Source: Flavobacterium sp. ASV13
GTDB taxonomy: Bacteria > Bacteroidota > Bacteroidia > Flavobacteriales > Flavobacteriaceae
Assembly: GCF_000745775.1 (NCBI RefSeq)
Contig: NZ_JQJY01000002.1
Coordinates: forward strand, 62,001 to 126,000
Direction of reading: 5' to 3'
DNA: 64,000 nucleotides
Part shown: piece after piece, positions 22,257-29,992 of the stretch
Layout: each line of letters starts with the position of its first letter
How positions within the stretch are numbered: position 1 is the stretch's first letter
Program-made: the position numbers and the translations under genes
Notes under the pieces: model-generated
What the model saw: the letters and a program-made list of their open reading frames with translations, nothing else
Database searches by the model: none
What the model was told of the DNA's origin: nothing

Positions 22257-24575
22257 TTGAAAAAAACATCTTATTTATTCGTCGTCTTATTTATAGTGTG
22301 TCTCCCGCATATTATTTTTTCTCAGGAAAAAAAACCTAAAGTCGTTTTGGTCTTAAGCGGTGGCGGCGCAAAAGGAATTGCTCATATTCCGCTTTTGCAA
22401 AAACTGGATTCTCTGCATATTGTTCCTGATCTTATTGTTGGAAACAGTATGGGAAGTGTTATTGGAGGTCTTTATGCTATGGGATATTCTGGTGATAGCA
22501 TTGAAAATTTAACTAAAAGTATTAGTTGGGACAAACTACTCGGCGGAGGCCAGTCGTTACGATCTGTAAGCGCTGAAGAAAAAAGAGAATTTCAAAGATA
22601 TGTAGTAGGAATAGGTGTTAAAGACGGAAAACTTAACAGTGTTGGTTCTCTGCTAAATGATCAGAATCTAAGAGAATATCTTTCTGAATTGACCTTTCCT
22701 GTATATAATGTTAGGGATTTTGACAGCCTTCCGATACCTTTTAGAGCTATGGCTACAGACTTAGCAGAGGGCAAAGAAGTCATTTTAAGCAAAGGTAGTT
22801 TAGCTTATGCCATGCGGGCCAGTATGTCCTTGCCTGCGATTTTCAAACCGATGCCTTACGAGAAAACAGTGTTGGTAGACGGAGGTGTATTAAATAATTT
22901 CCCGACTGACGTTGCTAAACAAATGGGTGCCGATATCATTATTGGAAGTGACGTAGGAGGCGGAATGGAACCAACGGATAAACTCAATAATCTGATGACT
23001 ATTTTAATGCAAACGAGTATGTTTCCGAGTAATATTAAGAATCCGGCAAATCGTGATCTTTGCACAATATTAGTTGATCATTTGCCCAACTTGCGTTTCT
23101 CAACCGCCGATTTTGCAGATAGTGACGAAATCTACAAAGATGGCAAAATAGCAACAAATCAAAATCTTCCCGCATTAATTGCTTTATCAGAAAAACTTAA
23201 AGCATTTCCGCAACGAACTCATGCATTGCCTGATATGCCTAAAGAATTTGTTCTAGATACAATAGTTTATAAAAAAATAAGTCCAGAAAATCTTCCTTTA
23301 GTAGTAGGAAGAGCAAACCTTAAAACGCATGTAAAATACACTACCAAAGATTTAATAGCAGGCATTAACAGAGCCATGGGAACCAATCTTTTTGACGAAA
23401 TTACATACAGCTATTTCGTCAAAGACGGGAACAAACTCGGAATTAACTTGTTTGGATTTGAACGCGCTAAAAATCAGCTCAACACCTCAATCCATTATGA
23501 TACTTACAGAGGTGTCGGAATTATTTTTAATTACACCGGAAGAAATATTCTTGCAGACGCTTCCCGCCTACTGGTAACGGTCGATATTGCAGAACAGCCA
23601 AAAGCCAGAATTAATTATCAAAAGAATTTTGGAGGACATCGAGAATGGTGGTGGGCAACTGAAGCTTATGGCGCCTTATTGCGACAAGAAATTTACATAA
23701 ATGGCAAAGCCTCAGACAATATACTTTATAATACTTTTGAATTCAACAATGAAATAAACAGAAACTTAAATTCCCTGAAAAGCTATTTTGGCTTTGGTCT
23801 AAACTATCACTACACCAATTTAAAACCAAAATATGATCGTGAATACAATCCAAACTCCATTTCACTAAACAATTACAGTTTTAATAATATCGAATTCAAC
23901 ATGCATTATTCCTATAATGACATGGATAAAGTTTTTTTCGCTACGAACGGAACCATTATAAAATCAAATGTTTCCCGATCATTTCTCACTGACATTGAAG
24001 CTTCTTTCTCTGATCCCGATTTAACAAGTGTTTCGGGTTCAACAAATGGTTACACAAAATTTGGTTTTGGTATCGAAAAGAGACTCCTCTTAAAAAAGAA
24101 AATTACCGGAATTATTGGATTTGATTCTTATTTTATTTTTCAGGATAAACTTCAAAATGATCAAATTCCGTTTTCAGGATTCGGTTATGCTTCAAAATAT
24201 TTCTTAGGTGGAATTATTCCGAGTTCTGGCAGTAATCGTTTTTCCTTTGCAGGTCTGCACGAAGATGAACTCAACGTCACCCAATATATAGGACTAAAAC
24301 TTGCATCTCAAGTAAATATTACTGGAAAAGTTTATCTGACGCCTCATTTTAATATTGCAAGCGTCGGTTTTGACACTTTTGATGAATATATAAAGCATGC
24401 ATTTAGTCCAAAAGGAAATTGGGATGAAAATTTAGAACCTAGTCTCGTAATATCCGGCGGAGCCGCAATTTCTTATCAATCTATTTTAGGTCCAATTCAT
24501 TTTGACACTTCCTGGATAAATAATATTGATAAAGTTAGATTGTTTTTCAGCGTTGGATTATCTCTCAATCCGTAG
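22257..24575 (+). CDS. Patatin-like phospholipase with C-terminal outer-membrane barrel
   Basis: A 772-residue protein: signal peptide (1-22), patatin domain (about 26-310), a POTRA-like linker (about 330-400), and a beta-barrel of the Omp85/surface-antigen type to the C-terminus. The lipase site is complete: oxyanion GGGAKG (35-40), nucleophile S64 in GNSMG, and D208 in DGGVLNNFP. This layout resembles the type Vd autotransporter PlpD and its Bacteroidota relatives, which place a lipase at the cell surface. The start is TTG at 22257; no ATG gives a full signal peptide. It is monocistronic. Confidence 0.88.
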   Translation: MKKTSYLFVVLFIVCLPHIIFSQEKKPKVVLVLSGGGAKGIAHIPLLQKLDSLHIVPDLIVGNSMGSVIGGLYAMGYSGDSIENLTKSISWDKLLGGGQSLRSVSAEEKREFQRYVVGIGVKDGKLNSVGSLLNDQNLREYLSELTFPVYNVRDFDSLPIPFRAMATDLAEGKEVILSKGSLAYAMRASMSLPAIFKPMPYEKTVLVDGGVLNNFPTDVAKQMGADIIIGSDVGGGMEPTDKLNNLMTILMQTSMFPSNIKNPANRDLCTILVDHLPNLRFSTADFADSDEIYKDGKIATNQNLPALIALSEKLKAFPQRTHALPDMPKEFVLDTIVYKKISPENLPLVVGRANLKTHVKYTTKDLIAGINRAMGTNLFDEITYSYFVKDGNKLGINLFGFERAKNQLNTSIHYDTYRGVGIIFNYTGRNILADASRLLVTVDIAEQPKARINYQKNFGGHREWWWATEAYGALLRQEIYINGKASDNILYNTFEFNNEINRNLNSLKSYFGFGLNYHYTNLKPKYDREYNPNSISLNNYSFNNIEFNMHYSYNDMDKVFFATNGTIIKSNVSRSFLTDIEASFSDPDLTSVSGSTNGYTKFGFGIEKRLLLKKKITGIIGFDSYFIFQDKLQNDQIPFSGFGYASKYFLGGIIPSSGSNRFSFAGLHEDELNVTQYIGLKLASQVNITGKVYLTPHFNIASVGFDTFDEYIKHAFSPKGNWDENLEPSLVISGGAAISYQSILGPIHFDTSWINNIDKVRLFFSVGLSLNP

Positions 24576-24614
24576 TAGGTTTTAAAAGTTTTTTTTTTAA
24601 AATCTAAAATTATC

Positions 24615-24733
24615 AGGGCGTGCCATTATTTAAAAAAAGGCCTAAATATGCTTTACGCACATGAGGCCTTTTCTTAAATAATGTCGGGCTATCCGCTCCG
24701 CCGCGGCGGATTCCTCCTATCCCTCACGCACAC
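24615..24733. ncRNA. Candidate structured RNA / GC-rich repeat (Flavo-1-like)
   Basis: A stretch of about 120 bases with GC-rich blocks unlike the surrounding AT-rich DNA. GCGTG near 24618 can pair with CACGC near 24725 to close the unit. Inside are a long hairpin (arms about 24624-24643 and 24664-24683, CATTATTTAA with AAGGCCT) and a perfect 14-base palindrome TCCGCCGCGGCGGA (24697-24710) preceded by CGGGCTATCCGC. The pattern GGGCGTGCC ... CGGGCTATCCGC ... CCCTCACGCACAC recalls a recurrent Flavobacteria element, possibly the Flavo-1 RNA; that name is from memory and unverified. Strand is undetermined. Confidence 0.5.
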
Positions 24734-24824
24734 GTAGACTAAGAACTTTAAATATTCTGATATTATTTCATGGCTCCAGAAATTTTAAGCTTAAATTTGA
24801 AACTCAAGAACATCAAAAAAAATT

Positions 24825-25109
24825 ATGATCGAAAAAGTTTTATGTGAAATACATGGTTCAAAAGAAATGACTTTTGCCTGCATTCACATTGCGATGGCAA
24901 TAGATTCAAAAGAAAAAGTAGGTTTTTACTATTCAGAAGTCAAAGAAGATCTTCCGCAAATTGCTTGGTGCGGACAATGTGAACAATGGCTTCTCGATAA
25001 CGGTGAAGAATGGACTAGCATTTTTCAAGCCAAAGCCGATTTTAAAATGTTGTGCCTTGATTGTTTTGATGAAGTAAAAAACAATGAAACAGAAATTCAT
25101 ATTCGATAA
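24825..25109 (+). CDS. Small protein with two predicted zinc sites
   Basis: A 94-residue cytosolic protein of unknown role. Potential metal ligands come in four pairs: C7/H10, C19/H21, C49/C52 (WCGQCEQW) and C77/C80 (LCLDCFDEV), enough for two zinc ions. The rest is acidic. No HTH or catalytic motif is visible. It precedes an SMR transporter gene by 52 bases in the same direction, so the two may share a transcript. Confidence 0.65.
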   Translation: MIEKVLCEIHGSKEMTFACIHIAMAIDSKEKVGFYYSEVKEDLPQIAWCGQCEQWLLDNGEEWTSIFQAKADFKMLCLDCFDEVKNNETEIHIR

Positions 25110-25161
25110 ATAAATTCTTTTCGGTTTCAAACAAAGCTTAACTTTGTAAAAAACGTTAACC

Positions 25162-25494
25162 ATGAAGAACTTTATATTTTTATTCATTGCCATTATTTTC
25201 GAAATCATAGCAACTTCGGCATTAAAAAAATCTTCAGAATTCACTAAATTAATTCCGAGTATCATTACTGTAATTGGTTATTGTGGCGCATTTTATTGTT
25301 TGAGTTTTGCCATTAGAACTATTCCTGTTGGTTTTGCTTATGCGATTTGGTCTGGTGTTGGAATTGTTTTAATTACCGCAATCGGTGCTATTTTCTTCAA
25401 AGAAATTCCAGATTTACCAGCCATAATTGGATTGAGTTTAATTGTAATTGGTGTTATTATAATTAATGTTTTTTCTAAAACTGTGGCGCATTAA
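25162..25494 (+). CDS. Small multidrug resistance (SMR) family transporter
   Basis: A 110-residue inner-membrane protein with four transmembrane helices, acting as an antiparallel dimer that exchanges protons for cationic substrates. E14 in FEIIATSALK is the essential membrane-embedded acid. AYAIWSGVGIVLIT in helix 3 and the final helix are typical of the family. Length is normal. Whether it exports quaternary ammonium compounds (EmrE type), guanidinium or another cation cannot be read from the sequence. Confidence 0.92.
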   Translation: MKNFIFLFIAIIFEIIATSALKKSSEFTKLIPSIITVIGYCGAFYCLSFAIRTIPVGFAYAIWSGVGIVLITAIGAIFFKEIPDLPAIIGLSLIVIGVIIINVFSKTVAH

Positions 25495-25501
25495 AATTTT
25501 T

Positions 25502-25564
25502 GTTTCAGGTTTCAGGTTTCAGGTTTCAGGTTTCAGGTTGCAACATAACTTGAAACCTGAAACA
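25502..25564. repeat. Five tandem GTTTCAG heptamers with inverted return
   Basis: GTTTCAG occurs five times without interruption at 25502-25536. The complement, ACCTGAAAC, returns at 25555-25564, so the run can fold as a hairpin. The shorter run after thiH (1921-1942) is the same unit. Confidence 0.8.
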
Positions 25565-25649
25565 AAACAAACAAAAATCTATTTCCGCAAGTTTCGGATT
25601 TTATACCCGCAAAAACCAATCGATCTTTGCCTTATAAAATGGAATAAAA

Positions 25650-26492
25650 ATGAACACACAAGAAACCATTAATTATAATCGTATCGCCGAAGCTATCGAT
25701 TATATCAAAGCAAATTTTAAAGATCAACCCAATCTTGATGAGGTTGCGGAGAAAGTGCATTTGAGTCCGTTTCACTTTCAGAGGCTCTTCAGCGATTGGG
25801 CAGGCACAAGTCCGAAGAAATTTTTGCAGTACACAAGTTTGGAACACGCCAAAAAATTACTCAAAGAAAATCAGACAACAATTTCTGAAACCGCTTTTGA
25901 AACCGGACTTTCAGGAACCAGCCGACTTCACGATTTATTTGTAAATATCGAAGGAATGACTCCGGCTGAATATAAAAACGGAGGAAAAAATCTGGAAATA
26001 AACTACAGTTTTGCCGAAAGTCCGTTTGGGAATATAATTGTCGCATCAACTCAAAAAGGTGTTTGTTTTATGGCTTTCGCCGAAGAAGAAACAATCGGAT
26101 TTGAAGATTTGAAACATAAATTTCCTAATGCCTCTTTCTCTCGAAAATTAGATTTAGCACAACAAAATGCACTCTTTATTTTCCAAAATGACTGGAGCAA
26201 ATTATCCGAAATTAAACTTCATTTAAAAGGAACTGATTTTCAACTTAAAGTTTGGGAAACCTTGCTTAAAATTCCGATGGGACAACTTTCTACTTATGGA
26301 AATATTGCACATCAAATTCAAAAACCTAATGCTTCACGCGCAGTCGGCACAGCGATTGGAAGTAATCCTGTTGCATTTCTAATTCCGTGTCATCGCGTCA
26401 TTCAATCTTCAGGAATTTTTGGAGGTTATATGTGGGAAAATACCCAAAAAACCGCCATTATTGGTTGGGAAGGTGCGCAGATAAATCTATAA
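25650..26492 (+). CDS. ada: AraC-type HTH fused to O6-methylguanine-DNA methyltransferase (Ada without metal domain)
   Basis: A 280-residue bifunctional protein. Residues 8-108 are an AraC-type pair of HTHs (PFHFQRLFSDWAGTSPKKF). Residues 115-280 are the methyltransferase, with acceptor C247 in IPCHRV (245-250) and the DNA-contacting RAVGTAIGSNP. Thus it can repair O6-methylguanine and regulate genes, but lacks the N-terminal zinc domain with which E. coli Ada senses methylphosphotriesters. That domain is encoded separately at 27481-27726. It leads a four-gene alkylation-repair set. Confidence 0.93.
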   Translation: MNTQETINYNRIAEAIDYIKANFKDQPNLDEVAEKVHLSPFHFQRLFSDWAGTSPKKFLQYTSLEHAKKLLKENQTTISETAFETGLSGTSRLHDLFVNIEGMTPAEYKNGGKNLEINYSFAESPFGNIIVASTQKGVCFMAFAEEETIGFEDLKHKFPNASFSRKLDLAQQNALFIFQNDWSKLSEIKLHLKGTDFQLKVWETLLKIPMGQLSTYGNIAHQIQKPNASRAVGTAIGSNPVAFLIPCHRVIQSSGIFGGYMWENTQKTAIIGWEGAQINL

Positions 26493-26493
26493 T

Positions 26494-26618
26494 TTTTTTT
26501 CGCCACGAATTCACGAATTATTTTTTAAAATCTATGCGATTATTTATTCGAATTAATTCGAATAATATTAGATGAAGTATTTAAAAAGAATAATTCGTGA
26601 ATTCGTGGCGAAAAAAAA
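26494..26618. repeat. MITE-like element, copy 1
   Basis: A 125-base non-coding element with terminal inverted repeats TTTTTTTCGCCACGAATTCA (26494-26513) and its complement ending about 26618; the arms extend through CACGAATTATT. The interior holds AAAATCTATGCG. A second copy in the opposite orientation lies at 27354-27466. It separates ada from the oxygenase gene. Confidence 0.8.
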
Positions 26619-26637
26619 ATCTCAATCTAAAATTATT

Positions 26638-27351
26638 ATGCAAAATATACAACACAAAATTGCTTCTCAAAACTGGGAAAGCATCACCGAATCTATGCAC
26701 GAAAATGGCTTCGCAATACTTCCAAACGTACTTAATAACGAACAATGTGAAGACCTAAAATTTGATTATGACAATCCAAATTTATATCGAAAAACAGTTG
26801 TTATGGAACGCTATCGTTTTGGTTTGGGCGAATATAAATATTTCAATTATCCCTTGCCTGATTTAATTCAAAACTTACGTTCTTCAATTTATCCGAAGTT
26901 GGCTCCAATCGCAAATGCATGGATGAAAGCTTTAAATATCAATAGCATTTTTCCTAATCAACATGAAGAATTATTGAAGCAATGCCACGACAATAATCAG
27001 TTAAAAGCAACAGTTTTGATTCTTAAATACGGTAAAAGCGGATTCAATACTTTGCATCAGGATTTATATGGCGATGTATATTTCCCTATTCAAATTGTGC
27101 TTTTTCTTTCTGATCCTGACGAAGATTATTCAGGCGGAGAATTTGTATTGACACAGCAAACACCAAGAGCACAATCAAAAGCAATTGTATTGAAACCAAA
27201 AAAAGGAGATATTTTAGTTTTCACAACCAATTTCAGACCTGTAAAAGGGACAAAAGGTTATTATCGTGTAAACATGAAACACGGTGTTAGTGAAATTCAT
27301 TCGGGCGAAAGATACACGCTGGGAATTATCTTTCATGATGCTCTTTCCTGA
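26638..27351 (+). CDS. 2-oxoglutarate/Fe(II) oxygenase next to alkylation-repair genes
   Basis: A 237-residue oxygenase of the prolyl-4-hydroxylase-like group. The iron site is H140, D142 (LHQDLYGD) and probably H215 (MKHGVSEI), with R225 (GERYTLGIIFH) for 2-oxoglutarate. YFPIQIVLFLSDPDEDYSGGEF is typical of this fold. The ATG at 26638 is preferred because upstream codons lie in the MITE-like element. It is not AlkB itself, which is encoded downstream. Position between ada and the Ada zinc-domain gene suggests a role in alkylation response; a different substrate is possible. Confidence 0.85.
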   Translation: MQNIQHKIASQNWESITESMHENGFAILPNVLNNEQCEDLKFDYDNPNLYRKTVVMERYRFGLGEYKYFNYPLPDLIQNLRSSIYPKLAPIANAWMKALNINSIFPNQHEELLKQCHDNNQLKATVLILKYGKSGFNTLHQDLYGDVYFPIQIVLFLSDPDEDYSGGEFVLTQQTPRAQSKAIVLKPKKGDILVFTTNFRPVKGTKGYYRVNMKHGVSEIHSGERYTLGIIFHDALS

Positions 27352-27353
27352 AT

Positions 27354-27466
27354 AATTTTTTCGCCACGACCCGAGCGATAGCGAACAGGCGAAGCAATTC
27401 ACGAATTAAAATAATTCTAAGCGCATAGATTTTAAAAATAATTCGTGAATTCGTGGCGAAAAAATT
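27354..27466. repeat. MITE-like element, copy 2 (inverted, interrupted)
   Basis: Same terminal repeats as copy 1 but in reverse orientation, with the shared interior CGCATAGATTTTAAAAATAA. The left arm is broken after CGCCACGA by about 27 extra bases (around 27370-27396, rich in GCGA units) before CAATTCACGAATT resumes. With copy 1 it flanks the oxygenase gene. Confidence 0.8.
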
Positions 27467-27480
27467 AACACAAAACGAAT

Positions 27481-27726
27481 ATGATTAAACATAATAAAAT
27501 TTCAGATTCAGCTCTTCGTATTAAAATTAAAAATACGGAAATTTGTTTCGGTGGAAACCAAAAATTAAAAATCTACGGAACACTAAAATGTTCTTCAGGA
27601 AAAAGAATGAAACGTGAAAATCGGGTTTTCTTTTTATCTGAAAATGAAGCTAAAGAAAATGGTTTCAGGCCTTGCGGGCATTGCATGAAACCTGAATATT
27701 TAAAATGGAAAAATGGACTTATTTAA
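27481..27726 (+). CDS. Stand-alone Ada metal-binding domain protein
   Basis: An 81-residue protein matching the N-terminal zinc domain of Ada, which takes methyl groups from DNA phosphotriesters. LKCSSGKRMKRENRVFF contains C37, and GFRPCGHC contains C65 and C68; C22 is a possible fourth ligand. The spacing differs from E. coli Ada, where the acceptor and second ligand are four residues apart, so which cysteine is methylated is not clear. Its stop overlaps the alkB start by 14 bases. It supplies the part missing from the ada gene upstream. Confidence 0.85.
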   Translation: MIKHNKISDSALRIKIKNTEICFGGNQKLKIYGTLKCSSGKRMKRENRVFFLSENEAKENGFRPCGHCMKPEYLKWKNGLI

Positions 27727-28321
27727 TCCTGAAACTGACGAAAACACCAATTTACTTCCGAAAGATGGAACTGTAAATTATTATGGAAAATTGTTTTCCA
27801 GAACAGAAGCAGATTTTTATCGCGATACTTTATTAAATTCCATCGAGTGGAAAAATGACGAAGCCATCATCTTTGGAAAATTAATTTTAACCAAACGAAA
27901 AGTGGCTTGGTACGGCGATCAGGAATTTGAATATACCTACTCAAATACGACAAAAAAAGCACTTCCGTGGACGCCGGAATTATTAAAATTAAAAGTTTTT
28001 ATTGAAGAGAAAACTGGAGAAACTTTCAATTCTTGTTTGCTAAATTTATATCATTCCGGCGAAGAAGGAATGGCTTGGCACAGCGACGCAGAAAAAGATT
28101 TAAAAAAGAATGGCGCGATTGGTTCAGTAAGTTTTGGAGCGGAAAGAAAGTTTGCTTTTAAACATAAAGAATCGAAAGAAGTTGTTTCTCTAATTTTAGA
28201 ACACGGCAGTTTATTGGTTATGAAAGATGAAACGCAGACACATTGGTTGCATCGTCTGCCTCCAACAAAAACAACACAAAAACCAAGAGTAAACTTGACT
28301 TTTAGAACAATTGTACGATAA
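27713..28321 (+). CDS. alkB: AlkB-type DNA dealkylase (ALKBH2/3-like)
   Basis: A 202-residue Fe(II)/2-oxoglutarate enzyme that oxidatively removes methyl groups from 1-methyladenine and 3-methylcytosine. Iron ligands are H123 and D125 (MAWHSDAE) and H180 (THWLHRLP). PRVNLTFR (191-198) holds the two arginines that bind 2-oxoglutarate and place the base. NLYHSGEEGM and FGAERKFAFK follow the ALKBH2/3 pattern. Translation is probably coupled to the Ada zinc-domain gene by the 14-base overlap. Confidence 0.95.
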   Translation: MDLFNPETDENTNLLPKDGTVNYYGKLFSRTEADFYRDTLLNSIEWKNDEAIIFGKLILTKRKVAWYGDQEFEYTYSNTTKKALPWTPELLKLKVFIEEKTGETFNSCLLNLYHSGEEGMAWHSDAEKDLKKNGAIGSVSFGAERKFAFKHKESKEVVSLILEHGSLLVMKDETQTHWLHRLPPTKTTQKPRVNLTFRTIVR

Positions 28322-28322
28322 A

Positions 28323-28646
28323 TTATTTCTTCTTTTTGGGAGCTACATTTTGATACGAAAGCAACAAAGCATCTTCAAACATTTCTGGTCTTACTTTTGA
28401 AAGTTCAACAATTGTCCAGCCTTGTTTTCCCCATTTGTTCGGAATTGGATAAAAAATCATTTCGCTTGAAGCACAAAAAACTGATTGATCGATTTCATTT
28501 AACTTCAAGACTGCACGATTATTTTTTTCATCAAAAGTGGCGAATATTTTTTTGTTGATGCGAAAAGATGTTTTCTCGAAGTGTGGTTCCTCAGTTGTAT
28601 TTTCGAATGACAAAGCCATTTTTTTAAAATTTTCAAAAGAAACCAT
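28323..28646 (-). CDS. MmcQ/YjbR-type DNA-binding protein
   Basis: A 107-residue protein of the MmcQ/YjbR family, a CyaY-like double-wing fold. FKKMALSFENTTEEPHFEKTSFRINKKIFATF and WTIVELSKVRPEMFEDALLLSY span the two characteristic regions, though the first quoted stretch is described here only by its parts: PHFEKTSF and KKIFATFDE. The C-terminus is basic (KKKK). It converges with alkB with one base between them. A role in DNA damage response is possible from position but not shown. Confidence 0.85.
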   Translation of the reverse strand: MVSFENFKKMALSFENTTEEPHFEKTSFRINKKIFATFDEKNNRAVLKLNEIDQSVFCASSEMIFYPIPNKWGKQGWTIVELSKVRPEMFEDALLLSYQNVAPKKKK

Positions 28647-28675
28647 AATCGCAAGTTTTAAAATTAAACCTTATT

Positions 28676-29440
28676 TTACCAACCTTGATTCAACCCATTT
28701 TTTAAGATTTCATCATACTTTTCTTTATCGAAAGAATATAAGTTTGGGGCTTTGTGCGCGACATTACTTTTCTTTTCGTCGAGCTTTTTCAGGATTCCAA
28801 TGTTGGTTATTTTTCTGAGAAAATTTCGGCGATCCAGCTTTTTATCCAAAATCGTCTCATACAATTTTTGAAGTTCTGGAATCGTGAATTTTTCAGGAAG
28901 CAAATTATAACCAATTGGCATTAAATTTAATTCTGTTCTCAAAGTGTCCAATGCTTTATCCAGAATTTCTTTATGATCTAAAATTAGTTCGGGAACTTCT
29001 TTATGATCTATCCACTCCACAATTTCACGATCGCTCGAAGGTTTTGGAATCGTTTTTAAAAAATCGACCAAAGCATAATAACCAATTGTAACAAAACGAC
29101 GCAAAAGCCATTTTCCTTTTGCTTCTTCAATTTCTAAATACTCTAATACTTTTTTATCAAAGTGCTGATCGTTTCGTTTTACCTTTCCAAAAGTGGCAAA
29201 CTGTCTTAAAAAAATCCCATCGACACCGGTTCTATCATTTAAAACAGTTACTGCTGCAGTATCAATATCCTGATCTACAGGAATAAATCCTCCAGGCAAT
29301 GACCACTTTGGATTTCTGTCCACTTTGATCAGCAAGACCTTTAACTGATTGTCGTGAAAGCCAAAAATGACACAGTCAATCGACAGCCCAGGCTGATAAT
29401 TTTCATTATTTTCTATGATGTCTTTTAACATTTTTGACAT
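28676..29440 (-). CDS. Nudix-related transcriptional regulator (NrtR/AraR type)
   Basis: A 254-residue regulator: Nudix fold (about 18-150) and a C-terminal winged HTH (about 165-245; FTIPELQKLYETILDKKLDRRNF is the recognition region, in two parts FTIPELQKLYE and LDRRNFLRKI). The Nudix box is degenerate: at the four catalytic positions there are Q57, V66, D69 and R70 instead of Glu, so it should bind but not hydrolyse its ligand. Relatives sense ADP-ribose (NrtR) or sugars (AraR of Bacteroides). It lies next to the glycan locus, which suggests sugar-responsive repression. Confidence 0.87.
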   Translation of the reverse strand: MSKMLKDIIENNENYQPGLSIDCVIFGFHDNQLKVLLIKVDRNPKWSLPGGFIPVDQDIDTAAVTVLNDRTGVDGIFLRQFATFGKVKRNDQHFDKKVLEYLEIEEAKGKWLLRRFVTIGYYALVDFLKTIPKPSSDREIVEWIDHKEVPELILDHKEILDKALDTLRTELNLMPIGYNLLPEKFTIPELQKLYETILDKKLDRRNFLRKITNIGILKKLDEKKSNVAHKAPNLYSFDKEKYDEILKNGLNQGW

Positions 29441-29606
29441 TTAATTGCCTCTTTTCATTATTAAATAACGGTGCAATTTAGTGCATTTTTATAAAAACAA
29501 AACAATTTGGCAGTTGTTAAATAAGTGTGGCTATTACAATTTTAACTTAAAATTAAATTCAAATATAAAAAAAATAAGTACATTGCGTCATAATAACACA
29601 TTTAAA

Positions 29607-29614
29607 TAAATTTG
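29607..29614 (+). promoter_or_regulatory. -7 box TAAATTTG before the 88-residue protein gene
   Basis: TAAATTTG matches TAnnTTTG about 70 bases before the small gene at 29686. The 235-base gap also serves the divergent Nudix regulator and holds a GTGCAATTTAGTGCATTT near-palindrome at 29470-29487. Confidence 0.45.
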
Positions 29615-29685
29615 TTATTATTTTAAGATAAAAGAAAGTAAATTATTACAATTGTTTTGTGATTCAGTAAATCAGCGTGAGAGAT

Positions 29686-29943
29686 ATGAGCACTAATCCA
29701 TTAAAAGATATAAACAAAAAAATACGAACTAAAATCTGGACTTCTTTCGGATTTGTTTCGAAAACTTATTTATTGGAAGAATCAATAAAATACAGCCAGC
29801 AACAGGAAAAAATTTTCAACGAAATGATTGTTGAAACTGAGGCAAAAGATAAAAAGGCAAAACGCGAAGCTTTTGATAAAGCATTGTACGCATCATATAA
29901 AGGAATTGGCGCTATGGATTTTATAAATACTGTTTTGAAATAA
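29686..29943 (+). CDS. Small charged protein of unknown function
   Basis: An 85-residue (ATG at 29686) or 88-residue (GTG at 29677) cytosolic protein. It is helical and highly charged, with SIKYSQQQEKIFNEMIVETEAK in the middle described by its Gln/Glu/Lys content, and ends KGIGAMDFINTVLK. I recognise no family. It is convergent with the GH3 gene and divergent from the Nudix regulator. The predicted promoter supports a real gene, but evidence is limited to an intact frame and normal codon use. Confidence 0.5.
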   Translation: MSTNPLKDINKKIRTKIWTSFGFVSKTYLLEESIKYSQQQEKIFNEMIVETEAKDKKAKREAFDKALYASYKGIGAMDFINTVLK

Positions 29944-29992
29944 TTCAAAAACCTTTATAAAATCCATAACGCCAATTTAAAATTGACTTCTA

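Noticed and set aside
25502..25564. CRISPR array
   Set aside because: Units are seven bases with no spacers and no cas genes nearby; it is a simple tandem repeat.
26387..26575. Small reading frame overlapping the end of ada and the MITE-like element
   Set aside because: It overlaps ada in another frame and continues into repeat sequence; no family-like features.
28676..29440. Active Nudix hydrolase
   Set aside because: The four catalytic Glu positions are all substituted and a C-terminal winged HTH is present, so a regulator fits better.
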